From the NCBI GenBank assembly GCA_020636745.1, contig JACJXH010000007.1:62001-126000 (forward strand): DNA of 64,000 nt, written 5' to 3'. The stretch is from Lentimicrobiaceae bacterium (lineage in GTDB: Bacteria > Bacteroidota > Bacteroidia > Bacteroidales > Lentimicrobiaceae). A program made the translations under genes and the position numbers. Numbering within the stretch: position 1 is the first letter of the stretch; each line of letters begins with the position of its first letter. Below, piece after piece: positions 37,501 through 45,635 of this stretch. The notes under the pieces are model-generated. The model saw only the letters and a program-made list of their open reading frames with translations. It searched no databases and was not told where the DNA came from.

Positions 37501-40500
37501 ACGATTTAACAGGAGAAACAGCCATATATCTGGACTATGATCGCAATTTCCAGGATTATGCTGGTGATGGTGAAATAAGTGTAAAAGTGTATTCAGGAGG
37601 GACCGGAGCCGGTAACTTTGAAGAACAATTAGACTGGGCAACCACCGATGATCCTGGTGCCGGTGTTCATAAAACATATATGATTGACCCAAGTGGTTAT
37701 GCAGATCCTTCAAATGTGTATTTTGAATTCTGGTATTCTACAAATGGTAATACCTGGGCTTGGTTTTTTGCCATTGATAATGTATTGGTAACCAATGTTG
37801 CTCCAGCTGTACGTTCGTTCCAGGCTTACAAAGTTTTCCATGATGGAGTTCTGGTTGCTGAAGTTACTCAGCCTATGTATCAATATGGTACCAATGGTGA
37901 AGCGCTCGTGGACGGAGAAACTTATCTGGCTGAAGTTGCTGCAGTATTCAGTACCGGACAGTCAGACAGGGCCAGCTACACCTGGACATACATTGCATGC
38001 GATAACTATCCGACTCCTGGTAGTTTTGCTGCTGTTCAGTTAGAGGGAACTATTGATGTGTCTCTGACCTGGACAACTCCAACAATTCCGCCGGCTGACG
38101 ATCAGATAGCATTTGCCCGCATTTACCGTGATGGTGAAGTATTGGCAGAAGTTACCGATGGCTCATATCTGGACGAATCATTAGACTTTGGTACTTATAC
38201 CTATTGCATCACCTTTGTTTATGAAAGTGGTGCCGAAACCTGCCCTGCTACCATTTGTCAAACAGTGGAAGTAACAGGTGCCGGTACTGTAAACGGTAAC
38301 GTAAAAGCCGCTGCATATCTTGGTGGCGCCAACATTGAAGGTGCTGAAGTCAAGTTGACTAACACAGATGACAACAGCATTGTGTTTACCTTTACTACCA
38401 ATGCAGCCGGTAATTATAGCGGTGAAGTTTTGGCTGGAACATATGATTATTTGGTAAGTGCCAGCGGTTATACTTCTGCTACATTATCTGATGTATTTGT
38501 GGCTGAAACAGCTACTGTTACCAATAACTTCGTCTTGATGGAGTATCCTTTCCCGGTAAGCAATGTTGTGGCTGTTGATCAGCAGTCAAGCGCATTAATT
38601 TACTGGAATTCACCAGGAACAACATCGGGTGGCAGCAATACTGTTTATGAAGAGTTTGACAATGGTATGCCATCCATGCTGGTAACAGATACTCCTGCAG
38701 CCAGCTGGACAGTAGCCAATGACCTGCTGAACCTGAATACAACAGGTGCTGGCGTGTGGCGTTCAGCTTATTACAATTCGGAGTTTACCGATTTTGTGTA
38801 TGAGGTTGAAATGCAACGTACTGTTGGATCTACTACCGGTTCTATGGGTATTTATGTCAGAGGAAACGGCTTTATGAATCCGATTGCAGGTAATGGTGGC
38901 TATGCTAATGTATTTACCATTACTCAGGGCGGTTCATACTGGTATGCAACCATGCTCAATGGTGACCTTATGGGTGACTGGACAGGATGGTTAACCTCAA
39001 CTGCTATCAATACCGGTGGGCCAAATGTAATATCTGCTGTTGCGTCAGGATCAACCATTCAGTTTATGGTCAATGGTATTCTGGTGCATACTGTAACCAA
39101 TACTACTCTTACAGGTGGCTATTGTGGCGTATTTGCCCATGAGGGCACTGCTGCTGCAACTACTGTTTGGGATTATATGATGATTGAACCGGGGGCAGTT
39201 GTGCGCAACTATGCTACCAACAATGTATCACATGAAACCAAAGGTAACCTGCAGGAAGTGTTTTTAACTTATGAAAATAATGTTGAACCGAAAGGTCTTG
39301 AAGTTCATACTCCTAAAACCGGCAGTAGCCGCGAATTAACCGGATATAATGTTTGGCGTACCTCTTGCGATGGGTCAGCCGGACTTACATTCTTAGGGTA
39401 TACACTGGATACCACTTTTGTTGATAATCAGTTTGGAAATCTTGACGCCGGAGTTTACAAATGGGCAGTCGAAGCTGTTTATACCAACAATACAGCTGAG
39501 CCTCAATTCTCCAATTGTCTGGATAAAGATATGGTTACAACTGTAAGCGTATCCGTTATTACCAACAGCCTTGACAGTCCTGAAGAAACAGACGTAATGT
39601 TTACCAATACTTCAGAGCCTGATCTTGAATTGGTATATGAAACTACTCTTGATGCTTCAGGTGTTTATACCTGGGATGAATTCCGCAAGGGAACCTATGA
39701 TATCTATGTTGAGAAGAATGGTTTCGCTCCTATCTCCATTACTGGTTATGTAATTGATGGACCTGAAGTTTTTGAATGGGTTCTCGAAGAATTACTGCTG
39801 CCGGTAGCCGATTTGTATGTAACCCCAACAGGTTATGCTACATGGAGAAATGGTGGCATCATTCCTTTCGAGCCATTTATGGAAGATTTCAATAATGGTT
39901 TACCAGAGTCATGGACCATCGTTGATGGAGGATCTAATAGTTTTACCTGGGGACTTACCACAAGTTACAATGGTAACAGTATTGACGGTACACCGTTTAT
40001 GTTTGCCAATTCTGATGCAGCTGGTTCAGGTTCAACCATGGACGAGCAGCTGATTTCTCCTGTTATCAATGCTGAGAACGCTGATGAACTCTATCTGATG
40101 TTTGATTACGTATATCAATATATTGGAAATGAGCATTTCTCGGTAGATGTTTATGATGGAGCCGACTGGGTGGAAGTATTCTACACTGCAGCTGATTCTG
40201 GTCCGTTCCCATGGGGACCAACCGTTAGTGAATCAATTGACGTTACTGAATATGCCAACCCAATGTTCCAGGTACGTTTCAATTATGTTTCAAACGGATG
40301 GAACTGGTATGTAGCTGTTGATAATGTGGTGGTTACAGACAACATGGATCGCTACGCCAACCGTGAGTTACAATACTACAAAGTATGGCTCGATGGTGTT
40401 TTTGCAACCGATACTGAAAATACTTTCTATCAGTACGACACCCAGAATCTTATTCCTGGTCAGGAATATCTGGCTGAGGTGGCAGCTATGTACACTACCG

Positions 40501-42548
40501 GAATGTCAGCAAAAATGCAGTATGTATGGACTTATCTTCCATGCGATAGCTTCCCTGGTCCAGTAGTATTTAACGGCGAAGTTATTGACGAAACCGACGT
40601 GTTGCTTACATGGTCTGACGTAGTTCCTCTGGAACTTATTCAGATAACCCAGAATCCGGGTGCACCTGCTAACGGTTATTACCAGAACTATGGTTATGGA
40701 TATGGTGTAGCTTATGACCTGAGTGCTTATCCTGATGCATTGGTTAACAGTCTTGACTTCCACCATGCTTCGTGGGGAGTTACCGGGACATGGAATTACA
40801 AAATCCATATCTACAACTGGGATACCAAAACTCTGATCGGAACTTACGGTCCATTCCAGACTACCGGCAACGATATCTGGGAAATGGGCGTCGAGTTAGG
40901 CGATATTTCGACTGGTGGTGCAAGTACTGTAGCCCTTTTGATGGAGCCGTTGAGCAACTCTGCTACTGATGCTTATCCTGATCTTTCATCAGACAATGAA
41001 GCCAATCCTCAGGGTTCTATCTATGGACCGCTGTCAGATGTAAATGCCATTGGATCTTCAACCATTGGAAACTTCCTGATGAATATGTATATCTACACGG
41101 CTTATGGCGCTGTTCAGGCTACTCCGGTTAATTTTGACCTGGTTAAGGCACCTGCTGCACAATCGCGATTGGCTAATACCAACAATGTGGAAATACCTGT
41201 GATTCATCAGTCAGTGAACAAAACCAGCCGTATTGACGACCCGTTTATGGGAGCCAATATCTATCGTGATGGTATGATGATTGCTGAAATGGTAGCTGAT
41301 ACATTCTATCTTGATATGGATGTTGATCCCGGTACATACAACTATTGCATTACTTATGTTTACGAAAGTGGTGCTGAGTCATGTGCCGATGCTAATTGTA
41401 TTGAAATTTCACTTACCGAAGACTGCGTTGCACCGGTTAATCTGGTTGCAGAACTGGTAGATGGAACCAATGAGGTTAGTCTGATGTGGAATCAGGTTCA
41501 GGCTCAGGAATTCAGGTATGATGATGGCGTTGCAACAGGTCAGCTTGGAAGTTCAACAGGTACAATCAATACTGTTTTGGGTGCAAAACATAATGAAAGT
41601 GCTGAATTGACAGAGATGAGCTGGTATCTGACCAATGAAGGAGGCCCGCACACAACCGTGCAGATTTACGTATTTGGCCTTACAACTGCCGGATTGCCTG
41701 ATGGTAACAATGTGCTTTATACAGCCTCTGTTTCTAATACTGACGATACCTGGAACACGCATACCTTCCCTGCTGCAATTATGGCAGAAGGTGGATTCTT
41801 TATCGGAGTCGGTGCTAATGGTTTTGTTGCCCTTGGTACTGATGATGGTGTTGGAGCTCCATATGTATTCCAGAATAATACCCATTATTTTGTTGGCGAC
41901 TACACAGCTGGCGGATGGGAAACATGGGAAACCTATAACTTTACATTAAATGGTTTGATTAGAGCCATGGGCGTTCCGGGTGCTACTGCATCTTATGCTG
42001 TAAATACCAATACAACTACCGCTTCTAATAGTGACTTTGTATACGCTGCTTCCTCGCAGCCTGTAATTACAGGTGAACCAAAGTGGGAAACAAGCGCACA
42101 AAGTGCTGATAGAGAGTTTGTAGGGTATAATATCTACAGAGAAGGCGCACTTTTAGAAGAGCTATGGCCTGAAACAACCTATACTTATGTAGAGGTTACT
42201 CCTGGTAACACATGTTATACCGTAACTGCAGTTTACAGCTTGTGCGGTGAGTCTGAGCCTTCAAATGAAGCATGTGTTGATGTTCCTGTTGGTATTGATA
42301 ATCCTGACATGAATAGTGTTATGGTATATCCAAATCCATCAAACAGCATAGTAAATCTCAAATTAACTCAAAACATCAGCCAGGTAGTTGTTTACAATTA
42401 TGTTGGACAGGTTGTTTTTGAGCAGAATATTACCAAAGCACAGATTATTGGCTTGAATGTTAGTCAATATGAGTCTGGCGCCTATCTGGTTAAATTTGTA
42501 ACCCGTTCAGGCGAAAGCTTTGTTAAGAAAGTTGTCGTAACCAAATAA
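34542..42548 (+). CDS. Giant modular surface adhesin 2, T9SS-secreted, paralogue of adhesin 1
   Basis: The protein has 2668 residues. After a signal peptide (1-31, SAFA|Q) comes a beta-domain of about 130 residues absent from adhesin 1, then the shared scaffold: Hydin/ASPM-like domain (LDLGQRPIDAW), PPC-like domain, Fn3 domains and carboxypeptidase-regulatory-like domains (about 586-665 and 1248-1330). Choice-of-anchor J/cleaved-adhesin modules sit at about 923-1086 and 1779-1930, a concanavalin/laminin G-like module at about 1368-1551, beta-sandwiches at about 2031-2190 and 2323-2478, and the type A T9SS sorting domain at 2593-2668, nearly identical to that of adhesin 1. No catalytic domain is seen; surface attachment to protein, glycan or particles is the likely role. 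It lies downstream of the ECF sigma/FecR/beta-helix locus and is preceded by a copy of the ECF-type box. Two adjacent ATG codons could start it. Confidence 0.9.
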   Translation: MMKKKTITMRWLGAILVGVMLTSGIGLSAFAQSKVRRAPADPATFEKIPANRLNAGTFTVNRATGEAVDISVTVDFFYGEASWNIWSYDAVAYVYPSDQTFSASYQTVNVTEYLSPGDYSIDVWDGFGDGGISGIVKQGTTTLVQWFDDDYLFYGYFDFTVVATVPRLEITPLVLDLGQRPIDAWRKPGVFTLTNTGTGSVTVNASELDAPAFFALNNPTLPTTLEEGESVEVYVYTPGDATPGLLSGSYVAQWGASRAVSVADFAAEAYIPIQGNVWENPFIYANVNAPYGSGINSALGLNNVYELPDALPADGRNFVYKFVIPNDRLFFLDPLTTANAKWALYADGFEGVGGPDVDNSLVHGTGVIAGYPLFAGTYYLVFSTTGVDFNVYFDVSVAMPAPDAATYIAPSDGAINIVNGMELEWAFGDNTFEYQLILGTTYPPTTIVVDWTSDLATTYTLTNTQPNLQYFWKVNTRNTSGTTINPEVWGFTTTITPPANLDGNAEVYMGQNVVLTWDSPLDRALLGYNVYRDGIKINNAILTAATFTDVAPAYNMLGYDYNVTSVFDEGESAYSNTFTAQVTGKGTVSGNVKDALTLANLSGATVALVGEDEFGVDQTMTLTTDANGNYTGMVWAGVYDIRVSFDGYITQDLLDVNVPYNATVTNNFLLLEVPYPVDFVIASELNDNSVMLEWGFDLESFVPQHYPFDTKGMSASQIERAWKDFLGTNGYNASGNGTSNRALVEFQVWREKVYLPGAFEQIGTTSQTQFVDFDWGIQDWGVYKWYIVAVYTASQSAPVGSNSLDKDMNTMVDVTVALNSGDSPAGTLVEFTNTSEPELALGYSTLLGSSGTYQWSMFRRGTYDIMVSLPGYGTITETNVDIFDESSFEWLMDEILAKPTNLYVTPTGLATWEGGSVAPFAPVLESFDEGIPADWTQVTYSGNGFWEFCDNCGAGYEPINTDGKFAIANSDGNSSLVFDVGLFTAPYDLTGETAIYLDYDRNFQDYAGDGEISVKVYSGGTGAGNFEEQLDWATTDDPGAGVHKTYMIDPSGYADPSNVYFEFWYSTNGNTWAWFFAIDNVLVTNVAPAVRSFQAYKVFHDGVLVAEVTQPMYQYGTNGEALVDGETYLAEVAAVFSTGQSDRASYTWTYIACDNYPTPGSFAAVQLEGTIDVSLTWTTPTIPPADDQIAFARIYRDGEVLAEVTDGSYLDESLDFGTYTYCITFVYESGAETCPATICQTVEVTGAGTVNGNVKAAAYLGGANIEGAEVKLTNTDDNSIVFTFTTNAAGNYSGEVLAGTYDYLVSASGYTSATLSDVFVAETATVTNNFVLMEYPFPVSNVVAVDQQSSALIYWNSPGTTSGGSNTVYEEFDNGMPSMLVTDTPAASWTVANDLLNLNTTGAGVWRSAYYNSEFTDFVYEVEMQRTVGSTTGSMGIYVRGNGFMNPIAGNGGYANVFTITQGGSYWYATMLNGDLMGDWTGWLTSTAINTGGPNVISAVASGSTIQFMVNGILVHTVTNTTLTGGYCGVFAHEGTAAATTVWDYMMIEPGAVVRNYATNNVSHETKGNLQEVFLTYENNVEPKGLEVHTPKTGSSRELTGYNVWRTSCDGSAGLTFLGYTLDTTFVDNQFGNLDAGVYKWAVEAVYTNNTAEPQFSNCLDKDMVTTVSVSVITNSLDSPEETDVMFTNTSEPDLELVYETTLDASGVYTWDEFRKGTYDIYVEKNGFAPISITGYVIDGPEVFEWVLEELLLPVADLYVTPTGYATWRNGGIIPFEPFMEDFNNGLPESWTIVDGGSNSFTWGLTTSYNGNSIDGTPFMFANSDAAGSGSTMDEQLISPVINAENADELYLMFDYVYQYIGNEHFSVDVYDGADWVEVFYTAADSGPFPWGPTVSESIDVTEYANPMFQVRFNYVSNGWNWYVAVDNVVVTDNMDRYANRELQYYKVWLDGVFATDTENTFYQYDTQNLIPGQEYLAEVAAMYTTGMSAKMQYVWTYLPCDSFPGPVVFNGEVIDETDVLLTWSDVVPLELIQITQNPGAPANGYYQNYGYGYGVAYDLSAYPDALVNSLDFHHASWGVTGTWNYKIHIYNWDTKTLIGTYGPFQTTGNDIWEMGVELGDISTGGASTVALLMEPLSNSATDAYPDLSSDNEANPQGSIYGPLSDVNAIGSSTIGNFLMNMYIYTAYGAVQATPVNFDLVKAPAAQSRLANTNNVEIPVIHQSVNKTSRIDDPFMGANIYRDGMMIAEMVADTFYLDMDVDPGTYNYCITYVYESGAESCADANCIEISLTEDCVAPVNLVAELVDGTNEVSLMWNQVQAQEFRYDDGVATGQLGSSTGTINTVLGAKHNESAELTEMSWYLTNEGGPHTTVQIYVFGLTTAGLPDGNNVLYTASVSNTDDTWNTHTFPAAIMAEGGFFIGVGANGFVALGTDDGVGAPYVFQNNTHYFVGDYTAGGWETWETYNFTLNGLIRAMGVPGATASYAVNTNTTTASNSDFVYAASSQPVITGEPKWETSAQSADREFVGYNIYREGALLEELWPETTYTYVEVTPGNTCYTVTAVYSLCGESEPSNEACVDVPVGIDNPDMNSVMVYPNPSNSIVNLKLTQNISQVVVYNYVGQVVFEQNITKAQIIGLNVSQYESGAYLVKFVTRSGESFVKKVVVTK

Positions 42549-42568
42549 TCGTTCAATCGATGTAATTG

Positions 42569-42597
42569 AAAAGGGCCTCCGTGCGGAGGCCCTTTTT
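42569..42597. terminator. Intrinsic terminator of adhesin 2, bidirectional
   Basis: AAAAGGGCCTCC, loop GTGC, GGAGGCCC and a T-run. The whole segment from the stop codon to the stem matches the 3' end of adhesin 1 with few differences, so the duplicated unit includes its terminator. It also serves the convergent EcsC-like gene. Confidence 0.92.
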
Positions 42598-42625
42598 CAT
42601 AAAATAATAACTCTGTAGGCATTCA

Positions 42626-43255
42626 TTATTCTTCTGTAATAAATGTATTTCTGGCAATATTGCCTATCAGATTGGTCGTAAAAACATCAAAAGTTCCACC
42701 TATTAAACCACCAACAAGCGGCACGGCCTTGCCAATATTAATGGTGCCGCGCCCACTGGTTTTGGTTAACAATTGAATCCCGATTTTCTGATTAATGGCC
42801 ATAATGGTTTTTTCGGAAATCTGCCCGATAATACTGGCGGTGATTCGTGACCCTGCTCTGATTCCTATTTCCTGAAGGATATCTTTGGCCATATTTCCTG
42901 CAAGGCATATATAGATCAGCGATTTTACCCTGTCGTCGCGTATATCGTAGCCGCCCATAAAAGCAATGGCTGCCACCATTCTGACCTGAAAATAAAGAAC
43001 ACTCACAAGATTTGCAGGGATTGAAACAGGTAGTGTTGCAAAGCCCCCCACTCCGGTAATAAAACCGCTGGAGCCAGCTTTGGTGTTTTGCCATCTGATG
43101 AGTGCGTTCACCCTTTCGGTGAGTGTGCCTTTTTGTTGCAGGTAGCTTTTTGCCAGATCTTCAGCTGTGTCCATTCCCGGAAGCCCCAATACTGCTTTTT
43201 CAAAAGCATAATCAAGGGCCTGCAAAACAATGGAATGGTTGGGTTTTGTTGTCAT
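42626..43255 (-). CDS. EcsC-family protein
   Basis: The protein has 209 residues. Alanine- and glycine-rich amphipathic segments, the FITGVGGFATLPVSIPANLVSVLYFQVRM stretch (about 59-87) and the GGLIGGTFDVFTTNLIGNIARN C-terminal part fit the EcsC family (named after the third gene of the Bacillus ecs cluster). These proteins are thought to associate peripherally with membranes; their activity is unknown. There is no ABC transporter next to it here. It converges with adhesin 2 and lies 173 bases downstream of the MFS gene. Confidence 0.85.
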   Translation of the reverse strand: MTTKPNHSIVLQALDYAFEKAVLGLPGMDTAEDLAKSYLQQKGTLTERVNALIRWQNTKAGSSGFITGVGGFATLPVSIPANLVSVLYFQVRMVAAIAFMGGYDIRDDRVKSLIYICLAGNMAKDILQEIGIRAGSRITASIIGQISEKTIMAINQKIGIQLLTKTSGRGTINIGKAVPLVGGLIGGTFDVFTTNLIGNIARNTFITEE

Positions 43256-43428
43256 TTCACAACTTGACTGGTTGGTTTTATGTTATGGCTGTGTGTAAAG
43301 TAGTATGTGCTTTAAAAAGAAGCATTTGTTGTGATTCATCATGTAAACATAACAAGCTGTTTCGGCTTGGTGGCCTTCATCATTAAACAAAGAAACAAAT
43401 ATTGGGTTGTTGCCCGGGCAATAATAAA

Positions 43429-44784
43429 TCAATAATTGGTATTGATTTGTTTCTTAGCAACACCTGTGCGTTCAATTTTCAATGTCATCAGTAAGAATAC
43501 AATTCCGATAATAAAAAATATTCCGATAGCCAGCACCGAAAATCTCATGCTTCCTGTAAGTGCTTCAATCATGCCAAAACTGAAAGTTCCGGCAACAGTT
43601 GCGAGTTTTTCCATTACATCGTAAAAGCTGAAAAAACTGGTATGGTCTGTGGTTGATTCGGGGAGCATTTTGCTGTATGTTGAGCGGGCCAAAGCCTGTG
43701 AACCACCCATTACCAGCCCAATGAAAAATGCAGCAATCATAAACTGGGTGGAGTCAGAGATGTAATAGGCTCCGACACAAACAAAAATCCACATAAATAC
43801 AGAAATCAATAAAGCCTGCAGATTGCCGATTTTGCCTGAAAGGCGCGAAAACATCCATGCGCCTCCCATTCCCACCAGTTGTATTATAAGAATGGTAGGA
43901 ATCAGGATATCTTCTTTAAGTCCAATCTCCTTTTCGCCATATGTGGCTGCCATGAACATGGTTGTCAGAAGGCCCATCATCATGAAAAAGAAACCGATTA
44001 AATATAGACTGAGCCTTGCTGATTGTCTGACCTGATCAAAAACTTTGGCCAGTTCTCTGTAGCCTTCAAAGAAGATACTTTTATCCTTATCTTTTTGTCT
44101 TTTACGATGAGTATACCTGGGGAGACGCCTGAATGTAATTTGTGAAAAGCCAATCCACCACAAAAAAACCGTCAGAAATGAAATACGGGCAGGCAAAAAC
44201 GGATCAGCAATGCCAAACCATGCTGGTTTCATTATCATCACTAAATTGAAAATCAATAGGACCACTCCGCCCAGATACCCCATTGAATATCCTCTGGCAC
44301 TGACTTTATCCTGTTCCTCAGGAGGGCATATAACTGGTAGAAATGAGTTATAATAAACAATACTGCCGCCATAGCCGATAGTTCCCAGTGCAAATGCGAT
44401 GATTCCAAATTCAATATTATGCTCATTAAAAAAGAATAATGCGCCACATGACAAAGCACCTATCCAGGTAAAGAATTGCATAAATGACTTCCGGCGGCCA
44501 GTGTAATCGGCCAGCGATGATAACAATGGGGTAACAATAGCAACAATCAGGTAAGCGGCTGCAATTGCCCATGAATATAAAACGGTATTGATAACTTCTT
44601 TGCCAAAGAAACTGACCATAAAATTATCAGGGCCGGTTCGGGTTACCTGATTGTAATAGATAGGAAATATGGTTGAGGCAATTGTAAGCTGATAAACAGA
44701 GTTGGCCCAGTCATACATAACCCAACCTCTGATTACCTTTGGGTCATTCTTTTTAATGGGTTTATTTCTATAGGCTTTTTTCAA
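43429..44784 (-). CDS. MFS transporter of the UMF1/Atg22-like family
   Basis: This 451-residue protein has about twelve hydrophobic segments. The N-terminal RGWVMYDWANSVYQLTI (19-35) is the signature of the UMF1 family (related to yeast vacuolar amino-acid effluxer Atg22), and ADYTGRRKSFMQFF (about 92-105) is the MFS loop 2-3 motif. ARSTYSKMLPE (about 356-366) is another conserved piece. The substrates of the bacterial members are not established; amino-acid efflux is plausible by analogy only. Stand-alone gene. Confidence 0.9.
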   Translation of the reverse strand: MKKAYRNKPIKKNDPKVIRGWVMYDWANSVYQLTIASTIFPIYYNQVTRTGPDNFMVSFFGKEVINTVLYSWAIAAAYLIVAIVTPLLSSLADYTGRRKSFMQFFTWIGALSCGALFFFNEHNIEFGIIAFALGTIGYGGSIVYYNSFLPVICPPEEQDKVSARGYSMGYLGGVVLLIFNLVMIMKPAWFGIADPFLPARISFLTVFLWWIGFSQITFRRLPRYTHRKRQKDKDKSIFFEGYRELAKVFDQVRQSARLSLYLIGFFFMMMGLLTTMFMAATYGEKEIGLKEDILIPTILIIQLVGMGGAWMFSRLSGKIGNLQALLISVFMWIFVCVGAYYISDSTQFMIAAFFIGLVMGGSQALARSTYSKMLPESTTDHTSFFSFYDVMEKLATVAGTFSFGMIEALTGSMRFSVLAIGIFFIIGIVFLLMTLKIERTGVAKKQINTNY

Positions 44785-45088
44785 AACAGGTTTTTGTTAA
44801 GTGCGCTAATGTAGAAAAATTATTGTTTGTTCTTTATGAATGAGAGGTCAAAACCATAGAGGATGCATGGTTTTTTATAACGAAACATGGTCGTTGTTTT
44901 CTTTACTTCCTTGAGCAGTCTGGTTTGTAAAATTATTTGATAATTGACTGGCGATTTTTTTTATTGCCTGACCGAATTACATTTTATGAATTTTGAGATA
45001 AACATCATGTAATCAAATTTTTAAGTTTTGGCGTTTTTGCTTTGATTCATCTCTTTACATTCTGGTAAATAATTTTTTTGAGATGTAA
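44785..45088. other. AT-rich intergenic region, nothing recognised
   Basis: This is the 304-base gap between divergent genes, the MFS transporter and the zinc-ribbon membrane protein. TACATTAG on the minus strand near 44809 is one mismatch from the -7 consensus for the transporter. No RNA gene or repeat seen. Confidence 0.3.
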
Positions 45089-45469
45089 ATGATGTTGGAA
45101 AAGCTAATAATTTTGCCAGCTCTAACTATTTCTACTAGTAACTTTCTAACAATTGCTGTGCTGATGATTTTTTTTTCTTCAATGATTTTGAATTTTGCGC
45201 TTTATCTGATGTTGGTTGTGATGTTGGCATTATTTACTCCGCAAAAAAAGATAAGCAGGTTAAGGCTGTTTTTTTATAGTCTTGTTTTTACGCCGGTCAT
45301 TGGTTTTATTGCTTACAGGCGCTCGCTTCCTTCTTATGTTATTCATCTCAAGCGCTTTTATTGCAAGCGTTGCAAGGTTTATTTTACCGAGCCGCTGCAT
45401 GAATGTCCGCTTTGTACCAAGGATGGGGTAGTTTCCAGGTTAGTGACCGTTGACATGGAAAGTGTTTGA
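45089..45469 (+). CDS. Small membrane protein with C-terminal zinc ribbon
   Basis: The protein has 126 residues; two adjacent ATG codons (45089, 45092) could start it. Two or three hydrophobic helices (about 5-50 and 62-80) are followed by a soluble tail with FYCKRCKVYFTEPLHECPLC (about 91-110), a CxxC...CxxC zinc-ribbon knuckle. I do not recognise a named family. The architecture suggests a membrane protein whose cytosolic tail binds a metal or another protein. It lies 166 bases before the Omp85-like gene, which has its own promoter-like box. Confidence 0.65.
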   Translation: MMLEKLIILPALTISTSNFLTIAVLMIFFSSMILNFALYLMLVVMLALFTPQKKISRLRLFFYSLVFTPVIGFIAYRRSLPSYVIHLKRFYCKRCKVYFTEPLHECPLCTKDGVVSRLVTVDMESV

Positions 45470-45586
45470 AAGATGGTGCTGACTCTTAAATTAGCCTGAT
45501 TTTTTCTCTTCCTGTTTTTAAAATTGTGTCGTGCCGCAGGCAAATGTCTGCCTTGTGGTGTGCGATTATATTTTTTAACTGGTTGA

Positions 45587-45615
45587 TTTGATTTCGTTTT
45601 CATTTAGTATCTTCG
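45587..45615 (+). promoter_or_regulatory. Probable promoter of the Omp85-like gene
   Basis: TTTG at 45587-45590 and TATCTTCG at 45608-45615 are spaced by 17 bases, with one mismatch in the TAnnTTTG box. It sits 20 bases before the start codon. Confidence 0.35.
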
Positions 45616-45635
45616 GCCATCCATAATCACTATTT

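Noticed and set aside
12000..42000. Many long antisense frames inside both giant adhesin genes
   Set aside because: They mirror the repetitive, T-, G- and A-biased codons of the real genes and have implausible compositions (rich in Leu, His, Gln).
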